A stretch of DNA of 5,237 bases from Burkholderiales bacterium RIFCSPHIGHO2_12_FULL_61_11 (GTDB lineage Bacteria > Pseudomonadota > Gammaproteobacteria > Burkholderiales > Burkholderiaceae_C): contig MERZ01000232.1 in NCBI GenBank assembly GCA_001770785.1, positions 1 to 5,237 on the forward strand, given 5' to 3'. A program made the position numbers and the translations under genes. The notes beneath the pieces were generated by a model. That model had not been told where the DNA came from. It was given only the letters and a program-made list of their open reading frames with translations, and ran no database searches. Shown piece after piece: positions 1 through 5,237 of the stretch (position 1 is its first letter; each line of letters starts with the position of its first letter).

Positions 1-731
1 GTTGCGCTATCGCTATCAAAATAGGCGCCTTCGCGCCCAAGTTTGACGACCGCCAGCTTGGCGCCGCGTTGACGATAAAAGGTGGCAATGCTTTCTGGCG
101 TGTCCTTGCCGGTCAAAAAGCGACCTTCCTCCAGACCGGGTAATACCCAGTCAGCCCGTGTGGCCAGGTCATTGATGGCGCTACGCATCAACTCCGGTGT
201 CGCCCACAGGGTGGGCCGCAGGTTGGGATCGAATGACACGCTGCGCCCAGCCGCGCGCATCAGATCCATGGTTTTGGCGGCGGCGGGCAAGGTCGTCTCC
301 GATACGGCGGCAAACACACCGGTGGCGTGAAGGTGTCTTGCGCCAAGCAGCCAGGCTTCATCAATGTCTGCCACACCCATATGACTTGCAGCGGACCCTT
401 TGCGGTGATATTCGACGGGCGGGTCACTGCCGTCCGTGACGCAGCCCTTGAATTGAAAGCCAGTTGGTTGCGATGCATCACACACCACATGCGAGCAATC
501 GATTCCTTCATGTGTCATTGCAGCGAGCAAATAGCGGCCCATGGAGTCCGTCCCCAAGCGGCTCGCCCAACCGACCTTGAGGCCCAGTCGCGCCAGACCA
601 ATAGCCACATTGGTTTCAGCCCCCGCAGTGCGCTTGTAGAAAGCCTGTGCCAGTTCCAACGGACCGGGCCGGTCGGCCACCAGCAGCATCATGGCCTCGC
701 CAAAGGTAATAACGTCCAAAGTATTCGTCAT
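1..731 (-). CDS. kdgK: PfkB-family sugar kinase, probable 2-keto-3-deoxygluconate kinase, N-terminal 243 codons (3' end outside window)
   Basis: This kinase is expected to phosphorylate 2-keto-3-deoxygluconate (KDG) to KDPG with ATP, feeding the Entner-Doudoroff aldolase. Translating 731 down to 1 gives an unbroken frame of 243 codons. It begins MTNTLDVITFGEAMMLLV and shows the PfkB N-terminal substrate motif AGAETNVAIGLARLG (36-50), then the strand GWASRLGTDSMGRYL (54-68), SFDPNLRPTLW (166-176), WVLPGLEEGRFLTG (195-208) and VVKLGREGAYF (228-238). The FDPNLRP and LPGLEE...LTG segments are what KDG kinases show, rather than fructokinases or ribokinases. The GAGD catalytic motif would lie beyond the window, so catalytic integrity is unchecked. 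The gene follows the TIM-barrel stop by 18 bases, in the same frame and with no strong ribosome site, so it is almost certainly cotranscribed. A GTG at 743 is a less likely start. Confidence 0.85.
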   Translation of the reverse strand, partial: MTNTLDVITFGEAMMLLVADRPGPLELAQAFYKRTAGAETNVAIGLARLGLKVGWASRLGTDSMGRYLLAAMTHEGIDCSHVVCDASQPTGFQFKGCVTDGSDPPVEYHRKGSAASHMGVADIDEAWLLGARHLHATGVFAAVSETTLPAAAKTMDLMRAAGRSVSFDPNLRPTLWATPELMRSAINDLATRADWVLPGLEEGRFLTGKDTPESIATFYRQRGAKLAVVKLGREGAYFDSDSA

Positions 732-749
732 ATTGCAGCGCACTTCTGT

Positions 750-1607
750 TTAATGAATGCCTAAAGTGGGCTTTGCCAAGCTGGCGGCGACCGCGCGAAG
801 GTGGTCGATTTCCTGTCGCGTGACGGCCACCAGGTCGTCACCTGTCAGCGGGTACTCAATGGCCCAAGGTACGCCGGTGGGCAAAGCTCGCAGGATGGCA
901 CGCCAAGGTGAGCTGGATTCAGCCAGGGGCACGGCCACCCAACGCTGTGTCTGGCGCTGAACGCCTTTGCAGTGCACATAACGCACCTGTGGCGCCAGCA
1001 CAGCGGCAGCCTGCAGTGGGCACTCGCCACTCCAATGCCAGTTGCCCATGTCAAAGGTCATGCCCAGAACCAGCCCTTGGGCCGAAGCAGCGCTGAAAAA
1101 ATCCTGCATGGCAGCCAGCGTGCCAGCCATCGGAGTCTGATCGTTCTCAATGACCAACTCAACTTTGCTTTCCTTTAAGCGGCCTTGCAGGGTGAGAAGC
1201 GTGCTGTGCGAGCCAGGGCCAAAACCACCGATCGACATTTTTATTTTTGGTGCAAGCAAAGTCTGGGCGGCAAGCAACGCGCGCTCCAGCGCGGGCACGT
1301 CGAGCGTGCCGTCTGGGGCCCAGAGATAGTCCGCACTGGAGTAAACCAGATCTTTACCAAGGGCACGCACCACCTGGGCAATGGCTGCGAGTTCGCTTTC
1401 GCCATCCACCAGTAGTTCGCTGCGCACTTCAACACCATCAGCGCCCGCTTGAAGCGAGAGTTGCGTGAACCACAGTTGTCCGTGGCGGCGGACCTCGGCC
1501 GCGCCAAAGGCAGACAAGGAAATCAGCACCGGTGTGACCATCTGAATGCAGTCAGGCTGTGCAGAACAGGCAGATGACGTTGTGGGTGAGAAAACGTCAG
1601 TGCGCAT
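750..1607 (-). CDS. Xylose-isomerase-like TIM-barrel protein (sugar isomerase/epimerase family)
   Basis: This is a putative metal-dependent sugar isomerase or epimerase of the AP endonuclease family 2/xylose isomerase-like fold, 285 residues, cytoplasmic. Barrel strands can be read as VLISLSAFG (27-35), [12 protein letters not shown] (55-66), [10 protein letters not shown] (87-96), [10 protein letters not shown] (121-130), VELVIEND (149-156), [12 protein letters not shown] (181-192), VRYVHCKG (208-215) and VPWAIEYPL (246-254). Glu154, Asp186, His212 and Glu251 sit at strand ends, where this superfamily binds its metal ion, so the enzyme looks active. The substrate cannot be read from sequence; the operon points to a sugar acid. 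The ATG at 1607 lies inside the ATPase gene (ATGCGCACTGA overlap). Met23 (1541), just before the first barrel strand, is an equally plausible start that would remove an unconserved-looking 22-residue lead. Neither has a clear Shine-Dalgarno sequence. Confidence 0.85.
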   Translation of the reverse strand: MRTDVFSPTTSSACSAQPDCIQMVTPVLISLSAFGAAEVRRHGQLWFTQLSLQAGADGVEVRSELLVDGESELAAIAQVVRALGKDLVYSSADYLWAPDGTLDVPALERALLAAQTLLAPKIKMSIGGFGPGSHSTLLTLQGRLKESKVELVIENDQTPMAGTLAAMQDFFSAASAQGLVLGMTFDMGNWHWSGECPLQAAAVLAPQVRYVHCKGVQRQTQRWVAVPLAESSSPWRAILRALPTGVPWAIEYPLTGDDLVAVTRQEIDHLRAVAASLAKPTLGIH

Positions 1608-2388
1608 GCTGAGAGTTCAGAATTTGCCCCAGGAAATTGCGGGTCGTCTCATGTTGCGGGTTGCTAAAGAACTCTTGTGGTGGTGCTTGTTCAATGATTT
1701 TTCCGTCCGCCATGAAAATCACACGATCGGCCACGCTGCGGGCAAAACCCATCTCATGCGTGACACACAGCATGGTCATGCCGTCGTCTGCCAGGCTGAT
1801 CATGGTGTCAAGCACCTCCTTGACCATCTCCGGATCGAGCGCCGAGGTGGGCTCGTCAAAAAGCATGATCTTTGGCGTCATGCACAGGGCGCGTGCAATG
1901 GCAACGCGTTGCTGCTGGCCACCCGAGAGCTGGCTGGGGTATTTGCTGGCCTGCTCAGGAATCCGCACGCGATTCAGGTACTTCATCGCGATGCTCTCCG
2001 CCTCGGCTTGGCTCAATCCGCGGGAGTGAATGGGTGCCAATGTGCAGTTCTGCAAAATGGTCAGGTGCGGAAACAAGTTGAATTGCTGGAACACCATACC
2101 CACTTCCTCGCGCACCGACTCCACATTGCGACCACCCGCCGTCAGGTCGATGCCATTGACCACAATACGGCCCTTTTGTACCGTCTCCAGGTGGTTGATG
2201 CAGCGAATTAGTGTCGACTTGCCTGACCCCGATGGGCCGCAGACCACAATGCGCTCGCCAGCCCGAACATTCAGATCAATGTTGGTCAGTACCTGAAATT
2301 TGCCAAACCATTTGTCCACCGCTTCGATGCGGATGATGGGCGCGCTCCCATGGGCGGATGGGTTGGGGGATTGCATTGCGTCTGTCAT
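1597..2388 (-). CDS. ABC transporter ATP-binding protein (GlnQ/HisP type)
   Basis: This is the cytoplasmic ATPase that drives the importer, 263 residues, slightly longer than the typical ~240-260. All nucleotide-binding motifs are intact: Walker [10 protein letters not shown] (51-59), the Q-loop in [12 protein letters not shown] (99-110), signature LSGGQQQR (154-161), Walker B IMLFDEP (174-180) with catalytic Glu179, D-loop SALD (182-185) and switch His211 in VTHE. The [12 protein letters not shown] stretch and the [18 protein letters not shown] tail are typical of the polar amino acid subfamily. The first ~16 residues are a low-complexity extension, and Met5 (2376) is an alternative start. 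Neither start has a strong Shine-Dalgarno sequence. The gene lies 31 bases after the binding protein and its last 11 bases overlap the next gene's first possible start. Its presence completes the importer. Confidence 0.95.
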   Translation of the reverse strand: MTDAMQSPNPSAHGSAPIIRIEAVDKWFGKFQVLTNIDLNVRAGERIVVCGPSGSGKSTLIRCINHLETVQKGRIVVNGIDLTAGGRNVESVREEVGMVFQQFNLFPHLTILQNCTLAPIHSRGLSQAEAESIAMKYLNRVRIPEQASKYPSQLSGGQQQRVAIARALCMTPKIMLFDEPTSALDPEMVKEVLDTMISLADDGMTMLCVTHEMGFARSVADRVIFMADGKIIEQAPPQEFFSNPQHETTRNFLGQILNSQHAH

Positions 2389-2419
2389 GAAAACACCGGT
2401 GAAAACAAGAAAGTCGGGC

Positions 2420-3226
2420 TTATTGCATTTTTGGCAGGTCGGTTTCCAGCCACTTGCGATAGAGCTTGTTGAGCTCGCCGTTGCTTGTGTTCCGATCCAC
2501 GAAGTCGTTCACTGTTTTCAGGATTTCAGCTTGGCCGGGACGCATGACGATCCCCATGACCTGTTGGCGGAGCAGGAACTTGTTTTCAAAGGCGTTGGCA
2601 GGTGCACGTTTATCGATTTGCGCCGCCACCGTTGTCGAGCAACCAATGGCGTCCACCTGGCCCGACATCAAGGCTTGCATGGCCGAAGCGTCATCGTCAA
2701 AGCGGCGAATCTCGGTGCCTTCGGGAGCCACGGCGGTCAGTGCCACGTCTTGTGTGCTGGCACGGGCTACGCCAACGCGCTTGCCTTTGAGGTCGGCAGC
2801 TGCTTTGATGCTGGCTTTCCTGTCACCGTACAACACAATGCTGGCCGCCGCATAAGGTTTGGAGAACTGGACCTGCTTGGCACGCTCGGGCGTGATCGCC
2901 AACGAAGCGACCAACAGGTCGACCTTATTGGTTAGCAGGAAGGGTATGCGGTTGGGGCCTGTTACGGGCATCAAATTGAGCTTGACGCCGAGGTCCTTGG
3001 CCAGCAGACGCGCGACGTCGGCATCATAGCCATCAGGCTGATTGCTGCTGTTCATGGTCCCGTAGGGTGGAAAATCCACCAGCATGCCAATGGTTAGTTC
3101 ACCCTTTTTCTTGATGTCGGCGACCGTCTGGGCCGTGGCGGAAGGTGCCCAGGCAGACAGGGTAGCGGCCAGGCCCAATGCCAGCGCGGTAGTTGTGAAT
3201 ACGCGGCGTTGCAGATGCTTGAACAT
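2420..3226 (-). CDS. Periplasmic solute-binding protein of the PAAT-type ABC importer
   Basis: This is the extracytoplasmic receptor that delivers the substrate to the permeases, 268 residues. A signal peptide is clear: a basic n-region (MFKHLQRR), a hydrophobic core (residues 11-27) and an ATA|Q cleavage site after residue 32. There is no lipobox Cys, so the mature protein should be free in the periplasm. The SBP_bac_3 fold shows as [15 protein letters not shown] (42-56), [12 protein letters not shown] (65-76), [24 protein letters not shown] (102-125), [15 protein letters not shown] (146-160) and [13 protein letters not shown] (191-203). By comparison with HisJ from memory, the carboxylate-binding Arg is kept (Arg115), as is the Thr of the second lobe (Thr158). 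The Asp that holds the ligand alpha-amino group is replaced by Ser197. The ligand is unknown; the neighbours argue for a sugar acid or amino-sugar acid. The start at 3226 is chosen for the signal peptide and the GGAGA site. Confidence 0.93.
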   Translation of the reverse strand: MFKHLQRRVFTTTALALGLAATLSAWAPSATAQTVADIKKKGELTIGMLVDFPPYGTMNSSNQPDGYDADVARLLAKDLGVKLNLMPVTGPNRIPFLLTNKVDLLVASLAITPERAKQVQFSKPYAAASIVLYGDRKASIKAAADLKGKRVGVARASTQDVALTAVAPEGTEIRRFDDDASAMQALMSGQVDAIGCSTTVAAQIDKRAPANAFENKFLLRQQVMGIVMRPGQAEILKTVNDFVDRNTSNGELNKLYRKWLETDLPKMQ

Positions 3227-3233
3227 AGGTAAA

Positions 3234-3238
3234 TCTCC
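3234..3238 (-). promoter_or_regulatory. Ribosome binding site of the solute-binding protein gene
   Basis: GGAGA on the minus strand lies 7 bases before the ATG at 3226. It fixes the start there and rules out the longer open frame that continues up to 3355. It is the only convincing Shine-Dalgarno sequence before any start codon in this operon, which fits the need for more binding protein than membrane subunits. Confidence 0.75.
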
Positions 3239-3281
3239 GTGAGTTGAAGTGAAAATTACAGGTTGAGAAAAAAGGAGGTGA

Positions 3282-3935
3282 TCAGCGCGCCAACGCTGCC
3301 GCTTGTCGACGCTCCATACGAGCGGCCAATAAAGACAGTGGCCAGCACAGCACAAAATAAATCGCCGCCACTGCGCTGAAGACGATCAGTGGCTGGAAGG
3401 TGGCGTTGTTAATGATCTGCCCGGACCTCGTGACCTCGGCAAACCCGATGATGGCGGCCAGTGAGGTCCCTTTGATGATCTGCACCATGTAGCCGACCGT
3501 GGGTGCCAGCGCTATTTTGAAAGCCTGCGGCAAGATCACATGGCGCATACGCGCCAGGTAAGGCAGGTTGAGCGCCTGTGCGGCTTCCCACTGCCCGGCC
3601 GGTATGGCCTGGATGCAGCCGCGCCAGATTTCGCCGAGAAAAGCGCTGCTATTGAGTATCAGCGCCACGCCCGCAGCCACCCAGGGATTGATTTCAAAAC
3701 CTGCCACCGGTGCACCGAAAAAAACCAAAAATAGCTGCAGCAATAACGGCGTGCCCTGGAAAATCTGAATGAAACCGCCCGAGAGGGCTTGTAGCACGGG
3801 CTTGCCGGAAGTACGGCTCAGCGCAATGATCAGTCCGCCGATCGCGCCGCCGATGAAGGCAATCATGGAGAGTGCGACGGTCCACTTGGCTGCCTCAAGT
3901 ATGAACAGGAATTCGGAAAAGCCAAAAGTACGCAT
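3282..3935 (-). CDS. PAAT-type (His/Gln family) ABC transporter permease, second subunit
   Basis: This is the partner membrane subunit, 217 residues, usual for the family. Landmarks are the N-terminal amphipathic start and first membrane segment (17-40), FIQIFQGTPLLLQLFLVFFG (55-74), the EAA loop EAAQALNLPYLARMRHVILPQAFK (117-140, with the classical ILPQA), GTSLAAIIGFAEVTRSG (156-172) and a last membrane segment (183-205). This copy keeps the consensus ILP that is altered in the first permease. The ATG overlaps the upstream stop as TAATG, a classic sign of translational coupling. There is no good Shine-Dalgarno sequence of its own. The gene ends with TGA at 3284-3282, directly followed by the odd TCACCTCC stretch described in the findings. 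Confidence 0.93.
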   Translation of the reverse strand: MRTFGFSEFLFILEAAKWTVALSMIAFIGGAIGGLIIALSRTSGKPVLQALSGGFIQIFQGTPLLLQLFLVFFGAPVAGFEINPWVAAGVALILNSSAFLGEIWRGCIQAIPAGQWEAAQALNLPYLARMRHVILPQAFKIALAPTVGYMVQIIKGTSLAAIIGFAEVTRSGQIINNATFQPLIVFSAVAAIYFVLCWPLSLLAARMERRQAAALAR

Positions 3936-4606
3936 TAGCGGCGATCCGGGTAGTGAAGGGCAAGTCGGTAGATCACACGAAACAGCGCTGAAAATGACAA
4001 GGCCAACACCAGGTAGATCACTGCGACGACGATGTAAATCTCGAAACTTCGAAAGGTTTGCGACTGTAGGTTGGCCGCAACCGAGGTAAGGTCGTCCGCC
4101 GAAATGGCCGACACCACACTTGAGCTGAGCATGAGCAAAATGAATTGGCTGGTCAGCGCTGGATAGACAGTGCGCAGGGCTGGTTTCAAGATCACATATT
4201 GAAATATCTTGCGGCGCTTGAGATTGAGCGCCAACCCGGCTTCAATCTGACCTTTGGGAATGGACTCAATACCGGCGCGGATGATCTCGGTGGCATAGGC
4301 GCCCAGATTGACCACCATGGCCGTGAGGGCGGCGGTGTGAGCCGACCAGCGCAAGCCCAATGCGGGCAGTGCAAAAAAGAAAAAGAAAAGCTGCACCAGA
4401 AAAGGCGTGTTGCGGATCAGTTCGATGTATGCATTGATGAACCAGCGTAGCGGTCTCGGTCCGGCAGTCTTACCCCAGGCGCACCCGATGGCAACCATCA
4501 GGCCTATCAACATGGCCAGCATGGAAAGTTCGATGGTGCTGAGCGTGCCTTTGACCAGCAGTGGCCACGCCGCAAAAACATCTCCAAATTGAAATACGTA
4601 ATTCAT
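3935..4606 (-). CDS. PAAT-type (His/Gln family) ABC transporter permease, first subunit
   Basis: This is an inner-membrane subunit of a polar amino acid-type ABC importer, 223 residues, which is normal for the HisM/HisQ/GlnP family. Hydrophobic segments fall roughly at residues 22-42, 56-84 (including a run of five Phe at 74-78), 92-108, 150-170 and 188-214. Family landmarks are ELIRNTPFLVQLFF (62-75) and the EAA loop EAGLALNL...VILKPALR (122-145), which docks onto the ATPase. In that loop the usual Gly of the EAA motif is replaced by Asn128, and the usual I-LP is ILKP. The start ATG at 4606 gives the typical family N-terminus (MNYVFQFGDVFAAWPLL), but no Shine-Dalgarno sequence precedes it. 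It is the first gene of the operon, and its TAA overlaps the ATG of the next permease. The two permeases probably form a heterodimer. Confidence 0.93.
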   Translation of the reverse strand: MNYVFQFGDVFAAWPLLVKGTLSTIELSMLAMLIGLMVAIGCAWGKTAGPRPLRWFINAYIELIRNTPFLVQLFFFFFALPALGLRWSAHTAALTAMVVNLGAYATEIIRAGIESIPKGQIEAGLALNLKRRKIFQYVILKPALRTVYPALTSQFILLMLSSSVVSAISADDLTSVAANLQSQTFRSFEIYIVVAVIYLVLALSFSALFRVIYRLALHYPDRR

Positions 4607-4690
4607 GAGTGTGCAACAACGAAATGAGGGCTATTTAGGGCTTAAAGCCTTTTGTAGTGGGGACTGAAAAGGTCGTCATTGAGATAGGAA

Positions 4691-4706
4691 CTGAAACCGG
4701 TTTCAG
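4691..4706. promoter_or_regulatory. LacI-family operator, perfect 16-base palindrome
   Basis: CTGAAACCGGTTTCAG reads identically on both strands. It has the LacI/GalR-family operator layout: an even-length palindrome with a central CG and GAAAC/GTTTC arms. It begins three bases downstream of the -10 box and covers the predicted transcription start, so a bound repressor would block initiation. The natural binder is the LacI-family protein encoded directly upstream, though that match is inferred from position and motif style only. Confidence 0.8.
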
Positions 4707-4709
4707 CGA

Positions 4710-4738
4710 ATTATAGAAATTGAGCGAAGGGTTGTAAT
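4710..4738 (-). promoter_or_regulatory. sigma70-type promoter of the transport operon
   Basis: On the minus strand a perfect -10 box TATAAT (4715-4710) follows a -35-like ATTACA (4738-4733, four of six matches to TTGACA) at the ideal 17-base spacing. Transcription would start near 4703, about 97 bases before the first permease start codon. The promoter lies between the regulator stop codon and the first permease gene, so the transport operon can be transcribed separately from the regulator. The start site is predicted, not measured. Confidence 0.72.
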
Positions 4739-4752
4739 CATGGAAAACCCTT
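4727..4752. repeat. Inverted repeat over the -35 region
   Basis: Perfect 7-base arms AAGGGTT (4727-4733) and AACCCTT (4746-4752) flank a 12-base spacer. One arm abuts the -35 box and the spacer contains most of it. On the minus strand the second arm is not followed by a T-run, so it is a poor intrinsic terminator for the regulator gene. It might be a weak hairpin at the end of the regulator transcript, a second protein-binding site, or chance. Confidence 0.35.
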
Positions 4753-4759
4753 GGGCCCA

Positions 4760-5237
4760 TCAGATGACCGCGGTCTGGGATGAACCGCGCGTCACCAGAC
4801 GGCCGGACAACAAGATCTGGCGCGGTGGCAATTCCAGACCCTTTAGACGCTCAATAAGGCAGCCCGCTGCGATGCGCCCCAAATCGTCGGTCGGCTGGGC
4901 GATAGTGCTCAGCCCTGGGCCAACATAGGGCGACCACTCGGTGTCATCAAAGCCGACCAGACCAACATCGGGGCCCAGACGCAAGCCAAGACGCGCCATG
5001 GATGCCACCACTCGTAAAGTCACGACAGCGTTGCTGGTGAGCACGCCGGACAGGCGCTGGCCAGCGCGCTTACGCAGGTCGCGCAAAGCGTTGTCCATCG
5101 CTTGCCCCCCGTCCCCTGTGCTTTCGAACGTACGGCCTTGCAGGCCGGCGACGCTCTGCGAGAACTCGCTGACAAATCCGCGAAAAGCAGCTTCTCTCTC
5201 TTCACGAGAACTCACGTCCGTGACCGGTTCTGACACA
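4760..5237 (-). CDS. LacI/GalR-family transcriptional regulator, C-terminal part (5' end outside window)
   Basis: This is the ligand-sensing part of a LacI/GalR-type repressor. About 159 codons are visible, ending at TGA (4762-4760). The reading frame enters from the window edge; the GTG at 5236 is an internal Val codon, not a start. The visible part is the C-terminal half of the periplasmic-binding-like effector domain. It has the family landmarks in order: an REERxxxFxGF segment near the edge (fragment residues 11-21), SGVLTSNAVV (63-72), the GLRLGPDVGLVGFDD block (84-98, with the conserved FDD), STIAQP (110-115), LGRIAAGCLIERL (119-131) and the closing RLVTRGSS (146-153). The N-terminal helix-turn-helix is not in the window, so its DNA specificity cannot be read. 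It lies immediately upstream of, and in the same direction as, the transport operon. A palindromic operator sits between them, so it is very likely the local repressor, released by the transported sugar acid or a metabolite of it (inference). Confidence 0.93.
   Translation of the reverse strand, partial: VSEPVTDVSSREEREAAFRGFVSEFSQSVAGLQGRTFESTGDGGQAMDNALRDLRKRAGQRLSGVLTSNAVVTLRVVASMARLGLRLGPDVGLVGFDDTEWSPYVGPGLSTIAQPTDDLGRIAAGCLIERLKGLELPPRQILLSGRLVTRGSSQTAVI

Noticed and set aside
82..764. Plus-strand frames at 82-330, 197-439 and 327-764
   Set aside because: They run antisense to the unbroken 243-codon PfkB kinase frame, which has clear family motifs and explains the region.
2394..2401. 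CACCGGTG palindrome just before the ATPase start, sharing the ACCGGT core of the operator
   Set aside because: Only 8 bases are symmetric and the GAAAC/GTTTC arms of the real operator are missing. An 8-base dyad is expected by chance in a window this size.
1546..2935. Long plus-strand open frames (1546-2211 and 2300-2935)
   Set aside because: They lie antisense to the ATPase, the TIM-barrel and the binding-protein genes. Their translations show no recognisable family, while the minus-strand proteins carry complete motifs.
3271..3284. AAAGGAGGTGATCA on the plus strand as a strong ribosome binding site
   Set aside because: No start codon with a real reading frame follows at a usable distance on the plus strand; the region is antisense to the permease gene.
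3227..3355. In-frame extension of the binding-protein gene by 43 codons upstream
   Set aside because: It would overlap the permease gene and bury the signal peptide behind an unrelated stretch. The GGAGA site and the basic signal-peptide start fix the ATG at 3226.
4638..4650. GGCTTTAAGCC dyad in the leader as a possible terminator or attenuator hairpin
   Set aside because: A one-base centre cannot form a hairpin loop, opening it leaves too few pairs, and there is no T-run after it on the minus strand.

Overview
The window is a single catabolic locus, with every supported gene on the minus strand. The moderately high GC content, the Tat/Sec-like AxA signal peptide style and the general look of the proteins suggest a betaproteobacterium, probably Burkholderiales (Comamonadaceae-like). 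That placement is an impression from sequence, not a search result. No RNA gene, insertion sequence, CRISPR array or plus-strand gene is visible.

Reading in the direction of transcription (right to left): 5237-4760 holds the C-terminal part of a LacI/GalR-family regulator whose DNA-binding end lies outside the window. The 153-base gap at 4759-4607 is the control region. It carries a good sigma70-type promoter (ATTACA, 17 bases, TATAAT) with a perfect 16-base palindrome CTGAAACC|GGTTTCAG lying on the expected transcription start, the kind of operator LacI-family repressors bind. A leader of about 97 bases follows. Then come two ABC permeases (4606-3935 and 3935-3282, joined by a TAATG overlap), a secreted solute-binding protein (3226-2420), an ABC ATPase (2388-1597), a xylose-isomerase-like TIM-barrel protein (1607-750, overlapping the ATPase gene by 11 bases) and the first 243 codons of a PfkB sugar kinase resembling 2-keto-3-deoxygluconate (KDG) kinase (731-1, running off the window).

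The transporter belongs to the polar amino acid uptake (PAAT, His/Gln) type. Its partners are sugar-catabolic: a LacI repressor, a sugar isomerase/epimerase-like enzyme and a KDG kinase. The most economical reading is an operon for uptake and breakdown of a sugar acid or amino-sugar acid that ends at KDG, D-glucosaminate being the leading candidate. The binding protein keeps the carboxylate-binding Arg of the family, but a Ser stands where the Asp that grips an alpha-amino group is expected. This supports a ligand other than an ordinary L-amino acid. The substrate is inferred, not shown.
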